Source of the DNA: Streptomyces brasiliensis | GTDB lineage: Bacteria > Actinomycetota > Actinomycetes > Streptomycetales > Streptomycetaceae | Direction: 5' to 3' | Assembly: GCF_014647875.1 (NCBI RefSeq) | Contig: NZ_BMQA01000026.1 | Coordinates: forward strand, 1-64,000 | Length of the DNA: 64,000 nt | In this document: positions 18,542-27,143 of the stretch, piece by piece | Layout: every line of letters starts with the position of its first letter | How positions within the stretch are numbered: the first letter of the stretch is position 1 | Notes under the pieces: generated by a model | The model's input: only the letters and a program-made list of their open reading frames with translations | Told to the model about the DNA's origin: nothing | Database searches by the model: none | Translations under genes and position numbers: made by a program

Positions 18542-19264
18542 GTGCTGTTGCGTCTGCCCACGTCCGTCCCGCAAGCGCAGGAATGCCTCACCGACGGGGC
18601 CGTCCCGGTGGGTGGGGCGACGCTGGTGTGGGCCGTGTGGCAGCGGGACGGGTTTCCCGAACAGGCCATGTCGCTGCGCGAGTTGCCGGAGGCCAATGTT
18701 CTCGGGCGTGAGCGGCTGGGGGCGGCCGTGGTGCTGAACCGGATCGACGACCGGGTTCCCGAGGTACTGCGCCGGGCCGCGGCATCCGTGGGCACAGGGG
18801 CAGTACGCCGGGCAGCGACCGTCGGCGGCAACCTCGTCGGCAGCGCGCTGCGGTGCCTGCTGCCGCCCGCTCTCGTACTGGACGCCCGGGCGACCGTGCT
18901 GGAACCCGACGGCGTCCGTGAGGCCGACCTGGCCGAGGTGACGGCCAAACGTCCGCTGCTGCTCGGCATCCACTGGCGTGAGCCGGTCGCCAGCGCGTAC
19001 CGCAAGCTGCCGGGCGGAGCGGGTGGAGCGCCGCCGCCGGTGGTTGCAACCGCTGTGCACGTCGACGGCGACGGACAACACCGCCTCCGGGTCGCCGTAC
19101 GCGACGGCTACGACGTGCTCAGCGGCAGCGTTCCGTGCGAAGCCGACGCCGAACACACCGTCCGCGCGCTGAGCGGGACGGCTGTGGGTGACCTGCCCGC
19201 TGCCGTGTGGGAGGCCCTCGGTCACCAGGTCACGGGCCTCCTGACCGGCCTTGCCGACGGCTGA
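18542..19264 (+). CDS. FAD-binding subunit of molybdopterin dehydrogenase (CoxM-like), short
   Basis: A 240-aa protein similar to the medium FAD subunit of xanthine/CO dehydrogenases. It has VPVGGATLVWAVWQ (first FAD loop), RRAATVGGNLVGSALRCLL (second FAD loop, TVGGNLV), LDARATVLEPDG and a C-terminal CO_deh_flav_C-like part (HRLRVAVRDGYDV). Canonical members are about 280-290 aa and sit with a 2Fe-2S and a Mo subunit; neither is present, and the region between the loops is compact. GTG start. Its end overlaps the convergent broken reductase. Confidence 0.7.
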   Translation: MLLRLPTSVPQAQECLTDGAVPVGGATLVWAVWQRDGFPEQAMSLRELPEANVLGRERLGAAVVLNRIDDRVPEVLRRAAASVGTGAVRRAATVGGNLVGSALRCLLPPALVLDARATVLEPDGVREADLAEVTAKRPLLLGIHWREPVASAYRKLPGGAGGAPPPVVATAVHVDGDGQHRLRVAVRDGYDVLSGSVPCEADAEHTVRALSGTAVGDLPAAVWEALGHQVTGLLTGLADG

Positions 19265-19777
19265 GGACACCCTCTGGTCCGGTGAGGCGTGTGATGCGGA
19301 AGACCGGGAAACGCTCCGCGATCCGGGCGAACTCCCCGAGTGGGGCTCCCCGGTCCACCGGCATGTGCGGGGGGCCCCGGGCGCTCGCCGGAGACAGGCG
19401 CGCAGGACGGGCGCACGGTCGGCGGGGTCGACCTCGTCGAGACGCACCTCCTCACGGCGGCCGTGCCGCAGTACCGCCCGCCCGTCGGCGGAGCGTACGT
19501 TGCGCACCCAGTCGGCCCGCTCGCCGAGCATCGCCACCAGGTAGCGCTCGCCGCCGTGGTCCGCGATGACGACCGGGAACGAGATACGGCGCCCGGTGCG
19601 CCGCCCCCGTACGTCCAGCGTCGCCCAGTGCCTCGGCGCGAGCCCGGTGGCGTAGTGCCACGCCGACATCCGGTTCAGCGCGCGGGCCACTCGGCCGGGG
19701 CGGCCGCTTCGGTACATCCACCGCCCCAGCCTGTGCCGTCTGCTCGCCCTGGAAGCGGTCTGCTTGATCGTGAGCAC
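19230..19777 (-). pseudogene. Nitroreductase/deazaflavin-dependent oxidoreductase, C-terminal frameshift
   Basis: From GTG 19777 (behind GGAGGAGGTCGGT) the frame reads a DUF385-type F420-dependent oxidoreductase: WATLDVRGRRTGRRISFPVV, RYLVAMLGERADWVRNV, RHGRREEVRLDEVDP. At a run of six G (plus strand 19369-19374) one base is lost. After correction the normal C-terminus HMPVDRGAPLGEF and IAERFPVFRIT appears, reading to about 19230 and overlapping the convergent gene. Family members reduce F420-linked or xenobiotic substrates. Single-base lesion, so a sequencing error is possible. Confidence 0.65.
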
Positions 19778-19893
19778 ACCGACCTCCTCCGTGCTGAGAG
19801 GAACCTTCACCCTCGAGCCAACAGGTCGCGTCGCTGGGCGGGCAGGGGCCGCACGACCCTTTCCTCGGGACGCCCGGCCCGGCCTTGGCGATA

Positions 19894-21711
19894 TCAGTCG
19901 GGGCGCTGGGCGTCCTCCAGCGTCGTCCGCCGCGGGAGCCTCTCCTCCGGTGGCGCGACGGGCTGCTGCGGGACGGCCCGGGCTGTTTTCTCGAAGCGGC
20001 TGGGGTACGGGTACTTGCGTTCGAGGAAGGCGTGGATGGCGGCCTGGGCTCCCGCTCTGGCGGTCGGGGCGGTGTCGACGTCGTTGAGGCAGAAGAAGTC
20101 GATGTCCTCTCCCGCGGTGAGGCGGGCCAGGCGCCGCGCCATGTCGGGCGTCCCCAGTTGGATGTAGCGGAAGCGATAGTCGGCGGGGACGGCCCGGCCG
20201 GTCGCGATGGCCCAGTGGTGATGGAGCGTGGTCGCGGGAGCGACGTCGGTGGTGGAGCGGAAGCGGGAGTAGGAGGTGCGCTTGAGCTCTTCGATCGCGA
20301 GGGCCTCCATCTCCCGCATGACGGAGAGGAGTTGGGGATGGGGGGTGTGCAGTGACTTCTGGGTGATGTAGGTGCCGTGGACGCGCCTGATGACCTCGCG
20401 GGAGTTCTTGCCGGCGGAGTTGGGCGCGGGTTCCAGCGGATGCGGGGCGCCGACGCCGAGCTTCAGCGGGGACAGCGGGATCCGGGCGATGCCGTTGCCG
20501 TGGAAGAAGTGCTCCGGCTGTACGGGCCGGTTGATGAAGACGTCGTCGTTGAAGTAGAGGTAACGCTCGGACAGTCCCGGTATGTGGTGCAGTCGGCTCT
20601 CTATGGCGTGCGAGTTGAAGACGGGCAACGCGTCGGGCGGCAGGATGTCCCGGTGGTCGACCACGGTCAGGCCCTTCGCGCGGGGGTCGAGCCAGACGGG
20701 GAGCTGGGAGTCGGTCACGAGGTAGACGTGCCGGACGAAGGCGGCGTACATCTCCAGCGAGCGCAGCGCGTACCGCAGTTCGTCATGGCTGGTGTAGCGG
20801 GAGGCACCGGTCTCGCGCGGGGCGATGCCGTTGTCCGACACATCCTGGTGGGCCCGGCGTTTCACGGCCATCACCGGGTCGTCTCCGTCGACCCAGGTGT
20901 ACACGACGTCGATGGGAAAACGTACTTCGTCGATGCGCGGTTCGGCGAACGGGGCGAACGTCGGCAGGCTGCGCCGGCGGCCCGCCACGGCGGCCGGCTG
21001 CTGGGCCGTCGCCGGGAGCACCTCCGAGACCGGGTTGCGGCGCGGGGCGACGAGGGCCGAGCCGAACACGTCCTCGAGCCGGCTGCCGGGCACGGTCAGC
21101 CAGGAGTCCGTGCCCGGGGCGGTGCCCAGGTCCCGGCCGTGACACCAGAACTCGATGTCGCACCCGGCCTCGAGACCGGTGAGCACCTGGCCCGCGGGGC
21201 CGAGGCGGATCACACCGGTACGCAGGACCGTGGCCTGCCGTACGGACCGCGGCAGCTTTCCGTCGGCCCACAGCACCGCCCTCGTCACAGTGCCGTCGGG
21301 ACCGACCACGCCGACGTAACCGGCGGTGCGGGCGAAGTGCCGCACGGCCCGGGAGAGGACCGTGGCGCGGTGCGACTCCTCGACGCCGACCGTCTGGCGC
21401 GGTGCGCCGCGTCCGTGGTCGGCGGGGATGAGGAAGTACGGCACGCCGATCGACTCCAGCAGCGTGCACACCCGCTCGAGGTCGGCCTCGACGGCGTCAA
21501 CGGCGGTGTATCCGGCGACCGTACGGCCGTACAGCCGCGTGGGTCCGAAGGTGATCCGGCGCAGACCGGGCAGGGCGGCCCGCAGGCGCCGTCGGGCCCG
21601 GGCCGCACGCAGCGTCCAGAGCCGGGCCGGCAGCCAGAGCCGCAGACGCAGCAGAACATCGCGGACGGCGCGGATGCCCGCGAGCGCCGCGAGACGGTGG
21701 CGGATGTCCAT
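19894..21711 (-). CDS. Stealth-family sugar-phosphate transferase
   Basis: A 605-aa protein with all Stealth conserved regions: CR1 IDVVYTWVDG (267-276), CR2 RYTSHDELRYALRSLE through LSERYLYFNDDVFI (about 305-392), CR3 around LHTPHPQLLSVM (454-500), CR4 FFCLNDVD (539-546). Stealth proteins transfer hexose-1-phosphate to build phosphodiester-linked surface glycans. The 250-residue N-terminal part is shared with the next gene and is peculiar to the actinobacterial group. It starts 12 bp after the stop of the upstream paralogue, so both are one operon. Likely cytosolic or membrane-associated. Confidence 0.92.
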   Translation of the reverse strand: MDIRHRLAALAGIRAVRDVLLRLRLWLPARLWTLRAARARRRLRAALPGLRRITFGPTRLYGRTVAGYTAVDAVEADLERVCTLLESIGVPYFLIPADHGRGAPRQTVGVEESHRATVLSRAVRHFARTAGYVGVVGPDGTVTRAVLWADGKLPRSVRQATVLRTGVIRLGPAGQVLTGLEAGCDIEFWCHGRDLGTAPGTDSWLTVPGSRLEDVFGSALVAPRRNPVSEVLPATAQQPAAVAGRRRSLPTFAPFAEPRIDEVRFPIDVVYTWVDGDDPVMAVKRRAHQDVSDNGIAPRETGASRYTSHDELRYALRSLEMYAAFVRHVYLVTDSQLPVWLDPRAKGLTVVDHRDILPPDALPVFNSHAIESRLHHIPGLSERYLYFNDDVFINRPVQPEHFFHGNGIARIPLSPLKLGVGAPHPLEPAPNSAGKNSREVIRRVHGTYITQKSLHTPHPQLLSVMREMEALAIEELKRTSYSRFRSTTDVAPATTLHHHWAIATGRAVPADYRFRYIQLGTPDMARRLARLTAGEDIDFFCLNDVDTAPTARAGAQAAIHAFLERKYPYPSRFEKTARAVPQQPVAPPEERLPRRTTLEDAQRPD

Positions 21712-21723
21712 CGCGCGGCCCCG

Positions 21724-23421
21724 TCAGTACTGCTTCTCGAACGGGCTCGGGAACGGGAAGTAGTCCTCCAGGAACTCGCCCATCCGGACCCCGACCAGTT
21801 CGCGCTCCTCGGGTGATACATCGACGTCGTTGAGGCAGAAGAAGTCGAAGCGGCGGGTGCGGCGCAGATCGGCAAGGCGCTGTTCGGCGTCCGGGCGGCT
21901 GATGTTCACGTACCGGAAGCGGAAGCTGCCGGGTACGCCCTGGCCGGTCATCAGCGCGTACTGGTAGAGCAGCGGGGCCGTCATGGCGATGTCCTGCGGC
22001 GAGCGGAAGCGTGAGGCCGTCGTACGGCGGACGTCCTGCGCGAACAGCTCCTCGAGCGCCAGCAGCGTGCCGCGCTGCTGCGGCAGCGGGGTGTGCATGA
22101 AGTTTTGCGTCGTCATCCGGCCGAACTTCTCGAGCAGCAACCGCCGGACGTTCTTGCTCGCGGAGTTGGTGGCCGTCTCCTCGGCGTGCGGTTTGCCGAC
22201 TCCGATCTTGAGCGGGGAGACCGGGACCTTCATGAGACCACTGCCGTGGAAGAAGTGCTCCGCCGTGACCCTGCGACCGACGAACACGTCGTCGTTGAAG
22301 TAGAGATAGTGCTCCGACAGGCCCGGGATGTGATGCAGCCTGGTCTCGATCGCGTGCGAGTTGAACACCGGCAGGACGTCCGGCGGGAAGATGTCGCGGT
22401 GGTCGACGACCGTGATCCCCGGCGCCCGGTCGTCGAGCCAGTGCGGCTTCTGGCCGTCGGTGACGAGGTAGATGTGCCGGACGAAGTCGGCGTACATCGC
22501 CAACGAGCGCAGCGAGTACTTCAGCTCATCATGGCTGGTGTAGCGGGAGGCGCTGGTCTCCTTGTCCAGGATCTCGGCGGTGCCGCGCTCGTGGTACCGG
22601 GCCCGCTTGGCCCGCATCTCCGGTTCCTCGCCGTCCACCCAGGTGTAGACGACGTCGACGGGGAAGGTCACGTCGTTCACGGTCGGCAGGGTGAAGGGCA
22701 CGAAGGTCGGCAGCTCCCGCTCGCCCACCCGTATCGTGGCCGGCTTCTGCTCCGAGGCGGGCAGGACGTCCGTGACGCCGTTGTTCCGCGGCGCGACGAG
22801 GGACTCGGCGAAAATGTCCTCTGAGGCCTGCGGCTGCACCTTGGCCAGTCGCTGGGGGCCCTTCTCGGAGGCGAGGAGCTGGGCCCCGTCCTCCCAGAAC
22901 TCGACGTCGCACGCGAGCTCCGGCCCGGCGAGCAACTGGCCCGAGGGGCCGAGATGGTTCTCCCCGATCCGCAGGGTGGGGGCCGTGCGCAGGGCGGCCG
23001 GAAGCACACCGTCAAGGAACAGCGCGGGGTTCTTGAGCGTGCCCCCGGGCAGCGGTCTGCCGATGAACACCGCCTTCCCCGAGTTCTGCGTCTCGAGGGC
23101 CGTGAGGAAACGTTCCCGGTCGACGGCGTTCACTCCGACCGTGTGACGCGTGCGCGAGGTCGGTACCAGGAAGTAGGCGATGCCTTCCTGCTCCAGCGCG
23201 GCGACGACCAGACCGAGATTGGCGGCGGCCGCCTCGGCCGCGCTGAACCGGGTGACGACCCGCCCGTAGAGATGCTGCCCGCGCACCGCCACCGGGCGCA
23301 GGACCGGATCCGTGACCGCTGCCCGCCGGCGCCGCCGCATGGTTCGCAGCTGCCATACCCTCTCGGCGGCCTTCCTCTCGACACGAGGTCGCATCCGCCG
23401 GGCGAAAGAACGAACGGTCAC
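21724..23421 (-). CDS. Stealth-family sugar-phosphate transferase, first of tandem pair
   Basis: A 565-aa paralogue of the preceding gene. CR1 is VDVVYTWVDG (255-264), CR2 RYTSHDELKYSLRSLA to HYLYFNDDVFV, CR3 about FMHTPLPQQRGT, CR4 FFCLNDVDVS. The N-terminal 40 residues are very Arg-rich (RRMRPRVERK, MRRRRRAA), which may help it bind membranes or anionic lipid carriers. GTG 23421 is preceded by AGAGGAGCTCAGAGC. The pair suggests a two-step or two-donor synthesis of a phospho-linked wall glycan; no other glycan genes are adjacent. Confidence 0.92.
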   Translation of the reverse strand: MTVRSFARRMRPRVERKAAERVWQLRTMRRRRRAAVTDPVLRPVAVRGQHLYGRVVTRFSAAEAAAANLGLVVAALEQEGIAYFLVPTSRTRHTVGVNAVDRERFLTALETQNSGKAVFIGRPLPGGTLKNPALFLDGVLPAALRTAPTLRIGENHLGPSGQLLAGPELACDVEFWEDGAQLLASEKGPQRLAKVQPQASEDIFAESLVAPRNNGVTDVLPASEQKPATIRVGERELPTFVPFTLPTVNDVTFPVDVVYTWVDGEEPEMRAKRARYHERGTAEILDKETSASRYTSHDELKYSLRSLAMYADFVRHIYLVTDGQKPHWLDDRAPGITVVDHRDIFPPDVLPVFNSHAIETRLHHIPGLSEHYLYFNDDVFVGRRVTAEHFFHGSGLMKVPVSPLKIGVGKPHAEETATNSASKNVRRLLLEKFGRMTTQNFMHTPLPQQRGTLLALEELFAQDVRRTTASRFRSPQDIAMTAPLLYQYALMTGQGVPGSFRFRYVNISRPDAEQRLADLRRTRRFDFFCLNDVDVSPEERELVGVRMGEFLEDYFPFPSPFEKQY

Positions 23422-23532
23422 GCTCTGAGCTCCTCTTAGTCATCCCTTACACATACCTGCGTTAACCAGACAGACGTGTGTTGCGAAAGGTTGTACAGGA
23501 TTTCTCCGAAAATTAACGGAGCGCACACTGGG
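23422..23532 (-). promoter_or_regulatory. Promoter region of Stealth operon
   Basis: This AT-rich gap (about 50 percent GC, far below the window) lies directly upstream of the first Stealth gene and most likely holds its promoter. A small hairpin, CTCCG-N8-CGGAG (23504-23521), lies at its far end and may end transcription from the neighbouring minus-strand fragment. Confidence 0.4.
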
Positions 23533-23773
23533 TCATTGCTCGGCGTGGTGGCCTGTGAAGATCATGGTCAGCAATGACAGCAGGTCGACGACCACGGCGT
23601 CCGCGTCCCTCCACGTGCCGTCGAGGTCGATGAGCGCGAAACCGGGTACCGCACCGGATCGACCGCGAGCGGGCCTCGTCCTGCCGGGCGAAGTACGCGA
23701 CCGGGTCGTCGAGCAGGAACGACGTGCCGAACTGCGCATCACCCGCGACAGCCCGCTGGGCGACGTCCTGCAC
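23533..23773 (-). pseudogene. Unrecognised frameshifted minus-strand gene fragment
   Basis: Two frames join into a protein-like reading: QDVAQRAVAGDAQFGTSFLL and DPVAYFARQDEARSRS, then after a one-base shift near 23670, GAVPGFALIDLDGTWRDADA and LLSLLTMIFTGHHAEQ to the stop. The upstream extension has no good start before an in-frame TGA. I do not recognise the family. The composition and codon pattern suggest a former gene rather than chance. Confidence 0.35.
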
Positions 23774-23911
23774 CAGCGGCTGGGCCGGGTGCGGTGCTCC
23801 CTCGCTCGTGGGGTCCGTGGGGTCGGTAGGAACGGACCGCGTCGGAGCGCTGGGGCGGACGCCACCTCACGCCCACAGCCTGAGCACCCCGGCGCCCAGG
23901 TGGGTGCAGGA

Positions 23912-24376
23912 CTAGAAATGCGCAAGGATCTGTCGCAGTGGATGTCCCAACGCGCCTGCGACGGAGGTCAGTTCCTCGTCGGTCAGCCAACCTCGGTTCG
24001 GGTACAGGACCTCGATCCTGAACCTCGCAAATCCCATCGGCCAGTCGTATACCAGCTCATTGAGGGACGTCTCGGCGCCACAGCAGGGGGTCGTGATCAG
24101 GAGCGTTGGAAAGCCGTCGCGGTGGCGTGCCGAGACGGTTTCCCCCCACCAGTCCGATGTGCCCAGATCCGCCGCACAGCCTGAGCAGGAGATCTTGTCC
24201 AGGTTGGTACCGCAATGCACGACTTCGACGTTTTCGCACCAGGTGGCTTCCATTCCGCGCCGGGCGTCATCGTCGGGGAGCATGCCGGACAACATGGCCG
24301 CAGCGTGATCTGCCTGAGCCTGACCGGGCTGCCAGTACGGATCCGCCGGAATCACCGTCAGGAAATTGTCGCTCAT
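23912..24376 (-). CDS. Hypothetical Cys-containing protein
   Basis: A 154-aa acidic protein. The ATG at 24376 has GGGTGGGGA just upstream; an in-frame start 21 codons earlier lacks one. Cysteines cluster as WCENVEVVHCG, ISCSGCAADLG and TTPCCGAETSLNE, a pattern that could bind zinc (CxxC then CC). The N-terminus SDNFLTVIPADPYWQP and the tail LTDEELTSVAGALGHPLRQI resemble small immunity-like or housekeeping hypothetical proteins of Streptomyces, but I cannot name a family. Confidence 0.65.
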   Translation of the reverse strand: MSDNFLTVIPADPYWQPGQAQADHAAAMLSGMLPDDDARRGMEATWCENVEVVHCGTNLDKISCSGCAADLGTSDWWGETVSARHRDGFPTLLITTPCCGAETSLNELVYDWPMGFARFRIEVLYPNRGWLTDEELTSVAGALGHPLRQILAHF

Positions 24377-24451
24377 TCCCCACCCGCCCGGATCAGGGCT
24401 GCCGCCCGCTGACGGGGCCAACCTATCCGGCCACAGCACACGGCCAGTCGC

Positions 24452-25246
24452 TCAAGGGAGGATCGAGTCGACATACCCGCCGTCCACTCGCAGTGCGCCG
24501 CCCGTGGTGGCGGAGGCCTGGGGCGAGCTGAGGTAGACCACCATGTTCGCGATCTCCTCGGGCTGGATGAGCCGTTGGAGAAGCGACTGCGGCCGGTACT
24601 TGACCATGAACTCGTGCTGGGCCTCGTCCCACGGCAGATCCCGGGACACCAACTGATAGACGAAGTCCTCGACGCCTGCGGTGTGCGTCGGTCCGGCGAT
24701 CACCGAGTTGACGGTGACACCGGTTCCGGCGGCGGCTTTGGCGAAACCGCGCGTGACGGCCAGGAGCGACGTCTTGGTCATCCCGTAGTGGATCATCTCG
24801 CTGGGAATCACCACCGCGGAGTCGCTCGCGATGGACTGCACCCGTCCCCAGCCGCGCTCGGTCATCCCAGGCAGATAGGCGCGGATGAGCCGGACGGCGG
24901 TGAGGACGTTCACCTCGAAGTAGCGTCGCCATTCGGCGTCGTCGATCTCCAGGGGCGGGATGGCGCCGAAGATGCCCAGGTTGTTGACGAGGATGTCCAC
25001 GCTCGGCACGGCCTCCCGTACGGCCCGCTCGCCCTCGTCGCTCGCCAAGTCCCAGGGTGCTGCGAGGACTTGGTCGCTGCCGGTCTCCGAGCGCAGCTTC
25101 TCCACCGCATCCTCGGTGGATTCCCGGCGCCTGCCGTTCACGGCGACCCGGGCGCCGGAACGGGCCAGGCCGGCGGCGATGGCGTAACCGATGCCCTGGG
25201 TGGAGCCGGTGACGAGTGCGGTCCGGTTCGAGAGATCGATGTGCAT
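24452..25246 (-). CDS. Short-chain dehydrogenase/reductase
   Basis: A 264-aa classical SDR. The cofactor motif is TALVTGSTQGIGYAIA (TGxxxGIG), with Arg after it in VNGRRRES suggesting NADP(H). NNLGIF is the NNAG equivalent, the catalytic Ser is in SIASDSAVV, and the active-site pair is a variant, YGMTKTS (YxxxK). The end GGALRVDGGYVDSIL is the normal SDR C-terminus. The ATG at 25246 follows GAGGACGCCGTCTC; the frame is open upstream but without homology. Substrate unknown; monocistronic. Confidence 0.9.
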   Translation of the reverse strand: MHIDLSNRTALVTGSTQGIGYAIAAGLARSGARVAVNGRRRESTEDAVEKLRSETGSDQVLAAPWDLASDEGERAVREAVPSVDILVNNLGIFGAIPPLEIDDAEWRRYFEVNVLTAVRLIRAYLPGMTERGWGRVQSIASDSAVVIPSEMIHYGMTKTSLLAVTRGFAKAAAGTGVTVNSVIAGPTHTAGVEDFVYQLVSRDLPWDEAQHEFMVKYRPQSLLQRLIQPEEIANMVVYLSSPQASATTGGALRVDGGYVDSILP

Positions 25247-25591
25247 GAGACGGCGTCCTCTTCGCATGCGTGGTGGCTGTTGCCGGGCCGGGCGCCCGTG
25301 GAGAACATCCTCGGCGACGGCAGCCGGGTGCCTGGCGAACGAGGCGCGCAGGGGCGTGTCGTACGACTGCGAAAAGGGCGTCCACCGCTGCGGGTACCGA
25401 AGCGACCTCCGGGTGGTCCTGTGCGGCACAGGCAGAAAAGGCGTCGGTGCGGGTAAGGAGCTGACAGCGCGGTCCGGTTCTCCGCCCGGCAGCTCGGCCG
25501 GCCGGTCACCTCACCGGCCTGACCCGGCGGGTATCCGCGCCCGGCCGCTCGATCCCTCGCTTGCGCCGAGTCCAGGGCAGGGGAACGACCC

Positions 25592-25759
25592 TTGCCGCGG
25601 GTCCGTTCGCTGACCCCGGAGCTGTCGAAGGGTCTCGAGTTCGACCTGGTCGTCCTCGTCGAGCCGAAGGCGTTCGGGGAGGGCATCGAGGGGGCGGTCG
25701 ACCGCTATGTCGCGATGACCCGCGCGACCGGGGAACTCGTGGTCCTGACTGGTTCCTGA
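25592..25759 (+). pseudogene. Remnant of HelR/UvrD-like helicase C-terminus
   Basis: A 55-codon plus-strand reading ends at TGA 25757-25759: LTPELSKGLEFDLVVLVEP and AVDRYVAMTRATGELVVLTG. SKGLEFD and YVAMTRAT are the motif V and VI regions of UvrD/HelR helicases; HelR recycles RNA polymerase and gives rifampicin tolerance. Only the last 5-8 percent of the gene remains. It overlaps, antisense, the end of a broken AAA gene, so this is a junction of two deletions. Confidence 0.6.
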
Positions 25760-26163
25760 CGCAGATTTCCTGACGCCGCTATCGAAATGAGATCCGATGC
25801 CGCGGCGGCGTCCAGCAGGGATCGTGTGGCCGCGGCCAGCGCCCGCTCGTCCACGACGGTGCCGACGCTCGCGGTGAGCAGCGTCGCCTCTGCCGCCGCT
25901 CGCTGGGGGCCCGGCAGGTCGGCCACCTGTTGGGCAAGTGGTCGCAGCAGGTCGGCCAGGGCCGCCAGCGCCAATGACGATTCCGACTCCGCCGGCGCGC
26001 ACGTCAGGACCAGCCAGCCATCTTGTCGTGCTCTGTCCACCAGTTCGCGCCAGATGGCACTCTTGCCTATCCCGGCCGGCCCTGTGAGAAGCACTGGATC
26101 GCCTTGGACGAGCGACTCCCACGCCTGCTCCAGCAAGGCGTCCCGACCGAACACCGAAGCCAC
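25705..26163 (-). pseudogene. LuxR/AAA-type regulator, N-terminal fragment
   Basis: From GTG 26163 the frame reads FGRDALLEQAWESLVQGDPV, then Walker A LLTGPAGIGKSAIW, then RARQDGWLVLTCAPAESES and LAALADLLRPL, the start of a large ATP-binding LuxR-family regulator. Homology stops at SLLDAAAAS, just before the expected Walker B, and the rest is non-homologous to the stop at 25705. The C-terminal 800 or so residues, including the HTH, are missing. Truncated pseudogene. Confidence 0.6.
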
Positions 26164-26640
26164 GAGCCCAGCATAGTGTTCGGCGCCCTCTCGGAGGCGC
26201 CGCCCCGGTACGCGGAGACGTGTCCGGCTCACCGTCCGCCACGGGGCGGCCGTGCGGGCCGCAGCCCTCGACGAGTCGGTGCGACCGGTCACATCAGGTC
26301 GGACGGCATAGCACCGGATCGCCACCGTCTGCCGCGGGCGCCGGTGTTGCTCGACCACGGCCGTCAACTCCCGACCCAGACACCCGTACAGGGCCACCGC
26401 GGTCCTGTCGAAGGCCACGCCGTCGATCAAGCCGCCGGCCCGGAGCGGGCCGCTTTGATCGCGGCGCCGCAGCGTGCGCACCGGGAAGGTGACACCCGAG
26501 CGCGTCTACGCGGTCACTGGCCTCAGCGCGCACCAGACCATGATCCCGGACACTCCGTGAACGCAACGGAGCCAGCCTGTCGACCAGCGCTGCCGACTGC
26601 CCCTTCCGCGTTCCAAGCCGGACGGCAGTCATCACACAGC
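26164..26640. other. Intergenic DNA without a supported gene
   Basis: About 480 bp between the AAA fragment and the MarR promoter. Open readings exist on both strands but none has a family signature, start signal or credible composition. Possibly further remnants. Confidence 0.3.
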
Positions 26641-26649
26641 TCATATTGT

Positions 26650-26676
26650 ACAGGTAAAACTGGACAGCTAAAACTG
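26650..26676. promoter_or_regulatory. Tandem 13-bp operator-like repeats before marR
   Basis: ACAGGTAAAACTG (26650-26662) and ACAGCTAAAACTG (26664-26676) are direct repeats differing at one base, 14 bp apart, in an AT-rich stretch 20 bp before the regulator start. Each contains a CAG-N6-CTG symmetry. This fits autoregulation of the MarR-MFS operon. Confidence 0.55.
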
Positions 26677-26696
26677 TAGAAGATAGCCTGGCCGGC

Positions 26697-27143
26697 ATGA
26701 GCGAGAACCCGAGCCTGTCGCCTTCGGCGGTTCAGGCGTCGCGCGAGGTCCGTGCGGTCATCAGCCGCCTGCGGCGCCGCATCCTGAACGCCTCCGAGGC
26801 CGAAGACATCACCTTGGGCCAGGCGTCCGTCCTGGCCCGCCTGTCCGGCAAGGGGGGCGTCACGGCCAGTGAGCTCGCCTCCGCCGAAGGGGTGCGGCAC
26901 CAGTCGATGACGGCGACGGTCGCCTCTCTTGCCCAGATGGGCCTGGTGGAGCGGAGCCCCGACCCGGACGACGGGCGGCGCCTGCTCATCGCGCTGACCG
27001 CGGAGGGCCACCGCCGGGTGGAGGAGGGGCGGCAGGCCCGGACGGAATGGCTCGCCGCCCGCTTGCAGGACAAGTGCACGGAAGAAGAACGCCGGACTGT
27101 GCTCGCCGCCATGGCCGTACTGCAACGGCTGACCCATGACTGA
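26697..27143 (+). CDS. MarR-family transcriptional regulator
   Basis: A 148-aa winged-helix regulator. The HTH is LGQASVLARLSGKGGVTASE plus LASAEGVRHQSMTATVASLAQMG (shown in pieces), followed by the wing ERSPDPDDGRRLLIALT, the DxRxxx motif of MarR. C-terminal helices complete the dimerisation domain. It overlaps the downstream MFS gene by 8 bp, so it probably represses its own promoter and the pump in response to a substrate of the pump. Tandem repeats just upstream are the candidate operators. Confidence 0.92.
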   Translation: MSENPSLSPSAVQASREVRAVISRLRRRILNASEAEDITLGQASVLARLSGKGGVTASELASAEGVRHQSMTATVASLAQMGLVERSPDPDDGRRLLIALTAEGHRRVEEGRQARTEWLAARLQDKCTEEERRTVLAAMAVLQRLTHD

